Shown here piece by piece: positions 8,266 through 11,597 of a stretch of 11,597 nucleotides of DNA. The notes under the pieces were generated by a model. That model had not been told where the DNA came from and did not search any database. It saw only the letters and a list, made by a program, of their open reading frames with translations. Positions within the stretch are counted from its first letter, which is position 1, and every line of letters starts with the position of its first letter. Source of the stretch: JBIIUJ01 sp044340025 (GTDB lineage Bacteria > Pseudomonadota > Alphaproteobacteria > Caulobacterales > Aquidulcibacteraceae); the NCBI GenBank assembly GCA_044340025.1, contig JBIIUJ010000081.1:1-11597 (forward strand). Direction: 5' to 3'. A program made the position numbers and the translations under genes.

Positions 8266-8294
8266 CAGATATACCGGACCGATTGGTATGTCAA
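8266..8294 (-). promoter_or_regulatory. Predicted promoter of the exporter operon (permease 1)
   Basis: On the minus strand a consensus TTGACA (8289-8294) is followed after 17 nt by TATCTG (8266-8271). The expected start is near 8259, leaving a leader of about 39 nt to ATG 8220. The spacer is filled by the inverted repeat 8271-8289, so a bound TetR dimer would exclude RNA polymerase. Confidence 0.6.
8271..8289. promoter_or_regulatory. Imperfect inverted-repeat operator in the permease 1 promoter spacer
   Basis: ATACCGGAC-C-GATTGGTAT matches the upstream operator in register with an imperfect right arm. Its centre (8280) is 33 nt from the first operator centre, about three helical turns, so the two sites face the same side of DNA. 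It sits exactly between the -35 and -10 boxes. It is probably a second, weaker TetR 1 site. Confidence 0.65.
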
Positions 8295-8297
8295 ATA

Positions 8298-8343
8298 GGC
8301 GCCCCCTCTTGCCGAGGCGCTGCAATAGGGAGAAAGGAGCGCC
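8298..8343 (+). promoter_or_regulatory. Possible alternative leader fold before TetR 1
   Basis: Three short complementary elements occur: GGCGCC (8298-8303), GGCGCT (8316-8321) and AGCGCC (8338-8343, touching the ATG). The second can pair with the third, placing most of the AGGGAGAAAGGAG ribosome-binding region in a 16-nt loop. It can also pair with the first (5 bp). The stems are only 5-6 bp, so this may be chance in GC-rich DNA. Confidence 0.2.
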
Positions 8344-9027
8344 ATGGGCCCGCCATTCGATACTCCGCCGCTCGATGAAGCCGCCGGCCGCGGCCGGCCA
8401 AAGGACGAGCAGAAACGCGCCGCCCTGTTGGCGGCGGCGCAGCGCCTGTTCTTGGAACATGGCTTCGATGGGGTCTCCATCGACAAGATCGCGGCCGAAG
8501 CCGGCGTGGCGAAGGTGACGATCTATTCCCACTTCGGGGGAAAAGATCAGCTGTTCGCCGAGGCGGTGCGCGCCAAGTGCGACAGCTTCATGAGCGACGA
8601 CGCGATCGACGCCCTGTGCGGCGGCGGCGTGGAGGATCGCCTCCTTCGCCTTGGCCAATTGTTTCTCGGCCTCATCCTCGACCCGGACTCCACAGACGTC
8701 CATCGCCTCGTGATTGGCGAAGGGCCGGGTCATCCTGAAATCGCGCAAGCGTTTCTGCAGAATGCGGTGCTGACCACCTGCGCAAAGGTCAACACGCTGC
8801 TGGAGCGCGAAGTGCGGGCCGGCACGCTGGAGATCGAGGACACGATGGCCGCGTCCGGCCATTTTCTGGCGCTTGTCAAAGGCTTGCCGCAGATGATGGC
8901 CATGATGGGCCTGCCGCCGGGCAGCCCGGGGGAGCTGGACGCTCACGTCCGAAGCGCCGTTGGCGTCTTCGCCCGGGCCTATGCGCCGCGCCTCAGCCAC
9001 GAAACACGATCGCCGGATCAAGCTTGA
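8344..9027 (+). CDS. TetR/AcrR-family repressor 1 (AefR-like), divergent from permease 1
   Basis: A 227-residue TetR regulator. ATG 8344 is supported by AAGGAG at 8334-8339. The N-terminal DNA-binding domain spans about residues 24-71, with helix-turn-helix VSIDKIAAEAGVAKVTIYSHF (44-64) followed by GGKDQLFAEAV. The C-terminal ligand domain has the segment HRLVIGEGPGHPEIAQAF seen in AefR-like TetR proteins. It is divergent from permease 1 and flanked by inverted repeats, so it most likely represses the exporter operon and itself, and is released by a ligand that cannot be predicted. Oddly, its last 11 codons (from 8993) overlap the 3' end of permease 2 on the opposite strand. Its tail continues past ARAYAP, whereas the paralogous TetR 2 ends at LRAYRA. 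Confidence 0.93.
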   Translation: MGPPFDTPPLDEAAGRGRPKDEQKRAALLAAAQRLFLEHGFDGVSIDKIAAEAGVAKVTIYSHFGGKDQLFAEAVRAKCDSFMSDDAIDALCGGGVEDRLLRLGQLFLGLILDPDSTDVHRLVIGEGPGHPEIAQAFLQNAVLTTCAKVNTLLEREVRAGTLEIEDTMAASGHFLALVKGLPQMMAMMGLPPGSPGELDAHVRSAVGVFARAYAPRLSHETRSPDQA

Positions 9028-10132
9028 GCGCGCGCCGCACGCTGAGCAGGGCAGAACCCACCACGATGATGAGCGTCAGGCCGGCCGAGCCTGCAATCGT
9101 CTGCCAGAGCATGTTGAACCCCTCCAGCGAGGGGCTGTCGCGGCCCGACCAGAGGAAGAGCGCGCAGCCGAGGATGCCCAGGCCATAGCCGATAAATCCG
9201 ACCCAGACGGCCTGGGTCACGACCATGGCGGCAAGCTGGCCATTGGTGACGCCGATGGCCTTGAGGGCGCCGAAATTCTTCAGGTTTTCGGTGACAAACA
9301 TCGCCAGCGTCAGCGCCGTGATGACAAGCCCCACCACCGCGCCAAGACCGATCGCGACTCCGAAACTGATCGGAATCCCGGTGTTGTTGATGATGAAGTC
9401 GACCCCGGCGCGTGCGAATTCGTCCCGCGTGAGCGCTTTCAGGCCCGTTTCTGTGCGGATTCGTGCAGCCAGCTCGGCCGGGCTCACCCCGTCCTGCGCA
9501 CGCACCAGAACGAAGGAGAGCTTGTTGCGCTCCGGCGGGGTGATGGTGATCGCATCGGAAAACTTCATGTAGGCGGTGGGCAGCCCCGCGAAGGTGGGCA
9601 GCGCATCGGTGGTGGCGCGCACCACGATCCGGTTGTCATTGATCTCGGCCACCTGGCCCACGGGGTCGCGCCCGTCCGGCCAGATGCGGATGGCGAGCGT
9701 GCGGTCGATGACGAGCGCATTGCGCCCCCGGATAGCAGCGGCCGCCTCCTCGCGATTGTCGGGCGGCAGGCCCGCGAGGCTCTGATCATCAAGCCCGATC
9801 AGCGTGACGGCGGCGATCACGCCCTCCTCGGTCTTCAGCGAGGCGGTGGCGCGGAAATAGGGCGCAGCCCAGGCCACCCCGTCGATCGAGCGGACGCGGT
9901 AGAGCGCCTGATCGCTCATGGGCAGGCCCTCGTCGGCCTGGCGCACGCGCGGATCCATCACCCAGACTTGCGCCTCGCGCACATCCAGCACCGGATTGGC
10001 GCCCCAGGTGAGCAGCCCCACAAAGATCGAGACCTGCTGCGTGATGAGCAGGGTGGCGAAGGCGATCCCGGCGATCAGGCCGTAATACTTCACCCGATCC
10101 CCGATCAGCATTTTCAGCGCGATGCCCAGCAT
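8993..10132 (-). CDS. FtsX/DevC-like ABC exporter permease 2 (paralogue)
   Basis: A 379-residue permease collinear with permease 1 over its full length and identical at roughly half of positions by eye. Shared blocks include FATLL, QQVSIF, VWVMDPRV against IWVMDPRV, GVAWAAP, NFGALKAIGVTNGQ and the C-terminal DPAIVFRG. ATG 10132 is supported by AGGAG about 6 nt upstream. The topology is the same: N-terminal helix, large periplasmic domain, three C-terminal helices. No ATPase, adaptor or channel gene accompanies it. It would have to use the ATPase encoded at 6361-7068 or one elsewhere in the genome. Its own promoter and operators separate it from TetR 2. Its 3' end overlaps that of TetR 1 by 35 nt. 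It could form an alternative homodimer or a mixed dimer with permease 1. Confidence 0.92.
   Translation of the reverse strand: MLGIALKMLIGDRVKYYGLIAGIAFATLLITQQVSIFVGLLTWGANPVLDVREAQVWVMDPRVRQADEGLPMSDQALYRVRSIDGVAWAAPYFRATASLKTEEGVIAAVTLIGLDDQSLAGLPPDNREEAAAAIRGRNALVIDRTLAIRIWPDGRDPVGQVAEINDNRIVVRATTDALPTFAGLPTAYMKFSDAITITPPERNKLSFVLVRAQDGVSPAELAARIRTETGLKALTRDEFARAGVDFIINNTGIPISFGVAIGLGAVVGLVITALTLAMFVTENLKNFGALKAIGVTNGQLAAMVVTQAVWVGFIGYGLGILGCALFLWSGRDSPSLEGFNMLWQTIAGSAGLTLIIVVGSALLSVRRALKLDPAIVFRG
9000..9021. repeat. Short near-identical repeat, copy 2 (permease 2 3' end)
   Basis: Direct-repeat partner of 7079-7100, encoding the DPAIVFR tail of permease 2 on the minus strand. It lies inside the tail-to-tail overlap with TetR 1, so the same bases also encode the last residues of that regulator. 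Confidence 0.6.
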
Positions 10133-10175
10133 GCCCGCTCCTGCCCAACATGCGCCGCTCTGGCGCGAGGATTTC

Positions 10176-10196
10176 TGAACTGATACGTTCAGTTCA
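10176..10196. promoter_or_regulatory. Inverted-repeat operator, promoter-distal (permease 2 side)
   Basis: TGAACTGA-TACGT-TCAGTTCA is an 8-bp inverted repeat centred on 10186. Its core ACTGATACGTTCAGT (10179-10193) matches the second operator at 12 of 15 positions. It lies just downstream of the predicted permease 2 start and is a probable TetR 2 site. Confidence 0.75.
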
Positions 10197-10204
10197 TATA
10201 TTCG

Positions 10205-10213
10205 TGCTATGAA
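10205..10213 (+). promoter_or_regulatory. Possible extended -10 for TetR 2
   Basis: TG-C-TATGAA on the plus strand resembles an extended -10 (TGnTATnnT-like). Transcription would then start near 10220, inside operator 10213-10227 and only about 8 nt before the ATG. No convincing -35 is seen, so this is tentative. Confidence 0.3.
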
Positions 10214-10234
10214 CTGAACGGTTCAGTATGTCAA
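10206..10234 (-). promoter_or_regulatory. Predicted promoter of permease 2
   Basis: On the minus strand TTGACA (10229-10234) is followed after 17 nt by a weak -10, CATAGC (10206-10211). The -35 has the same geometry to the adjacent operator as in the permease 1 promoter: 14 nt from box edge to operator centre in both. It overlaps the first codons of TetR 2. The -10 is poor, so the exact start is uncertain. Confidence 0.5.
10213..10227. promoter_or_regulatory. Perfect inverted-repeat operator abutting the TetR 2 start codon
   Basis: ACTGAAC-G-GTTCAGT is a perfect 7-bp inverted repeat around 10220, ending on the base before ATG 10228. It fills the spacer of the permease 2 promoter. Its centre is 34 nt from the other operator. 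A TetR 2 dimer here would block both divergent genes. Confidence 0.8.
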
Positions 10235-10887
10235 CTAGTCCTCCCCCTCCTTCCGACCAGCCGCAGAGCGCGGAGCGTTCGAGCGGCGGACGCGCGCGCA
10301 GCGACGCCAAGCGCGAGGCGATTCTGGGCGCGGCGCGGCGGCTGTTTCTGGACCATCCGTTCGATCGGGTGAGCATGGATGCGCTGGCCCAGACGGCCGG
10401 CGTTTCGAAGGTGACGATCTATGCCCACTTCGCCTCGAAGGAAGACGTCTTCGTGGCCGCGCTGTCGAGCGAGACCGACGTGGTGTTTGGCGGCGCGGCC
10501 GAGCCCGCAGCCACAGCAGACGAACTGGAGGCGACGCTTGCCGCCTTCGGGGCCGAGTTCGTGCTGATGATCACCACGCCCGACGTGCACGCCTTGCACA
10601 CGGTGATGATGACGGAAGGCCGCCGCCACCCCGCCCTGCCCCAGCGCTTCTACGAAACCGTGGTGCGCCGCTGCACAGACGAGCTGGGCGCAGCCCTGGC
10701 GGACGCGACCGCGCGCGGCCTGATCGCCTGCCCGGACCCGATGCTGGCGGCCATGCAGTTCATCGCGCTAAGCCAGGGCGAGTTCTTCTATCGGCTCCAG
10801 CTGGGCGCGCCGCCGCCGGAGGAGGCCGAAGTGCGCGCCTATGCCGCCGCCGCCGCCGCGATGTTCCTGCGCGCCTATCGGGCGTAA
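10228..10887 (+). CDS. TetR/AcrR-family repressor 2 (AefR-like), divergent from permease 2
   Basis: A 219-residue TetR regulator paralogous to TetR 1. ATG 10228 is the only ATG before the DNA-binding domain, and an in-frame stop lies at 10210-10212, so the start is well fixed. There is no Shine-Dalgarno sequence. A flexible Ser/Pro N-terminus precedes the DNA-binding domain (about 28-75), with helix-turn-helix VSMDALAQTAGVSKVTIYAHF (48-68) and ASKEDVFVAAL. The ligand domain has HTVMMTEGRRHPALPQRF, equivalent to the AefR-like segment of TetR 1. The divergent location and the two inverted repeats indicate autorepression and control of permease 2. The close match of the recognition helix to TetR 1, despite different operators, is notable. 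The inducer is unknown. Confidence 0.93.
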   Translation: MSTSPPPPSDQPQSAERSSGGRARSDAKREAILGAARRLFLDHPFDRVSMDALAQTAGVSKVTIYAHFASKEDVFVAALSSETDVVFGGAAEPAATADELEATLAAFGAEFVLMITTPDVHALHTVMMTEGRRHPALPQRFYETVVRRCTDELGAALADATARGLIACPDPMLAAMQFIALSQGEFFYRLQLGAPPPEEAEVRAYAAAAAAMFLRAYRA

Positions 10888-10890
10888 GCC

Positions 10891-10914
10891 CTCGTGCATC
10901 GACTTTGCACCGAG
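10891..10914. terminator. Weak hairpin between convergent genes
   Basis: CTCGTGCA and TGCACCGAG can pair (4 + 4 bp with one bulged C, 7-nt loop) directly after the TetR 2 stop and before the end of the convergent SIR2-like gene. No T-run follows on either strand, so intrinsic termination is doubtful. The 69-nt gap holds nothing else recognisable. Confidence 0.25.
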
Positions 10915-10956
10915 GCAGGTCGCCCCATCCCCCGGGACCCCAGATACCCAAGAACC

Positions 10957-11597
10957 TTACAAGACGAGGCGCGACCTGAATTCTGCCAGCAATTCCAATG
11001 CTGATCCGTGGAAATCAACCAAAGGACCAGAAACATTTGGTGAGTGATGAAGCACCTGATTGCCATTGAAAAACTTTGATATCAACCTGTCTTTTATATC
11101 ATGACGCGACGGGTAGCTAAGCCCCCGCGATGTAAAAAACACATTTTTGCCAGGCGACCTTGGCATATCTGGTATAAAAACATTATTCTGCTTATGAAAG
11201 CTAAACCCAAGAAACACTATTGTCTCAGCCGCCTGAAGCAAGCCATGCACATTTTGGACCACCTCTTCATCACGAGATTCTCCAAAAGTCTTTATGTTAT
11301 TTGAGAAATCATCCAGCAACATGATATTTTCAAGCACGTTATACGCAATTTTCTGATCCCACGGCGCGATACATCCATATGGGAAAACAATCTCAATTCT
11401 ATTCACCAGATCTCTCGCGCGCTGAGGAACGCAAAGCTGTGACCACACTAGGAAACGGAACAGACCGATCTGGAAGACTCTGTCATAATTAAATGAAACA
11501 ACACTTAGATTATCGAATATTCCGTCCACATTGTCCCTATCGATACCATCAACCAGAATTGACCAAATGCTCCTTAGCCATCCGGGCTCAAACTCTT
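10957..11597 (-). CDS. SIR2-like domain protein, C-terminal part only (5' end beyond window)
   Basis: The frame is open through the right edge, giving 212 visible residues up to TAA 10957. An internal GTG at 11529 is not the start: in-frame coding sequence (GWLRSIWSILVDGIDRDNV) continues upstream of it. Visible features recall SIR2_2/SIR2-like NAD-binding proteins: SVVSFNYDRVFQ, then VFPYGCIAPW where the family has a His/Gly-type loop, and ETIVFLGFSFHKQNN. These correspond to the FNYD, substrate-loop and LGFxxHxxN segments of that group. The N-terminal GAGAS-type nucleotide motif would lie outside the window, so catalysis cannot be judged. Base composition is far lower in GC than all neighbours, suggesting recent transfer. 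Related domains occur in antiphage defence systems, but many family members are uncharacterised, so a defence role is conjecture. Confidence 0.6.
   Translation of the reverse strand, partial: EFEPGWLRSIWSILVDGIDRDNVDGIFDNLSVVSFNYDRVFQIGLFRFLVWSQLCVPQRARDLVNRIEIVFPYGCIAPWDQKIAYNVLENIMLLDDFSNNIKTFGESRDEEVVQNVHGLLQAAETIVFLGFSFHKQNNVFIPDMPRSPGKNVFFTSRGLSYPSRHDIKDRLISKFFNGNQVLHHSPNVSGPLVDFHGSALELLAEFRSRLVL

Noticed and set aside
6286..8298. Long plus-strand open frame antisense to the ATPase and permease 1
   Set aside because: It is His/Arg/Asp-rich with no recognisable domain and lies wholly over intact minus-strand genes and their control region, so it is a composition shadow.
8288..8518. ATG at 8288, at the position matching the TetR 2 start codon
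   Set aside because: It is out of frame with TetR 1 and gives an Arg-rich meaningless peptide. TetR 1 has its own strong ribosome-binding site and ATG at 8344. The matching position is useful only as evidence of shared ancestry of the two control regions.
10152..10166. GCGCC/GGCGC hairpin in the permease 2 leader
   Set aside because: It is a 5-bp stem with no relation to the ribosome-binding site and no counterpart in the permease 1 leader, so it is probably chance.
8960..10183. Plus-strand open frame over permease 2
   Set aside because: It has the same shadow character. The minus-strand frame encodes a clear permease with a good ribosome-binding site and operators.
11101..11304. Small plus-strand open frame in the low-GC region
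   Set aside because: It is antisense to the SIR2-like gene, has no ribosome-binding site and no recognisable motif.
10957..11529. Complete 190-residue gene starting at GTG 11529
   Set aside because: The frame remains open upstream to the window edge with sequence that reads naturally into the FNYD motif, so the GTG is internal and the gene is truncated by the window.
1..11597. tRNA, rRNA, CRISPR arrays, insertion sequences
   Set aside because: I looked for cloverleaf-like or repeat-spacer patterns, transposase motifs and terminal inverted repeats and saw none.

Overview
The window is very GC-rich DNA of alphaproteobacterial type, most like the Caulobacterales/Maricaulales (Hyphomonadaceae) branch. 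That placement is an inference from base composition, from a TTGCTG/GCTAGCGT promoter of alphaproteobacterial style, and from the NodT-type outer-membrane lipoprotein. No rRNA or other taxonomic marker is present. All genes lie on the minus strand except two TetR regulators on the plus strand.

Region 1 (1-3468): a housekeeping operon read leftwards, YfgM-like protein -> bamB -> der. The order matches the yfgM-bamB-der block of gammaproteobacteria and joins envelope biogenesis to ribosome assembly. A good promoter precedes it (3440-3468), and der runs off the left edge.

Region 2 (3533-8220): a compact leftward operon for a tripartite ABC exporter of DevBCA/MacAB-TolC type. In transcription order it holds an FtsX/DevC-like permease, an ATPase, an HlyD-type periplasmic adaptor and a NodT-type outer-membrane lipoprotein. 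Gaps are 3 to 4 nt, with one ATGA overlap. A small ArsC/Spx-like protein follows 50 nt downstream and may be the last gene.

Region 3 (8221-10887): a TetR regulator divergent from permease 1, then a second, paralogous permease with its own divergent TetR regulator. The permease + TetR pair therefore looks like a tandem duplication. Both intergenic regions share one design: a TTGACA -35 box, one inverted repeat in the promoter spacer, and a second inverted repeat 33-34 nt away just past the expected transcription start. The operator sequences themselves have diverged. TetR 1 and permease 2 overlap tail to tail by 35 nt. The simplest reading is one exporter core (ATPase, adaptor, outer-membrane channel) served by two separately inducible permeases. 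This is the most interesting system in the window.

Region 4 (10888-11597): base composition drops sharply (32-35% GC in two hand-counted 60-nt rows). The stretch holds the C-terminal part of a SIR2-like protein that continues beyond the right edge. It looks like the border of a horizontally acquired, possibly defence-related, segment.
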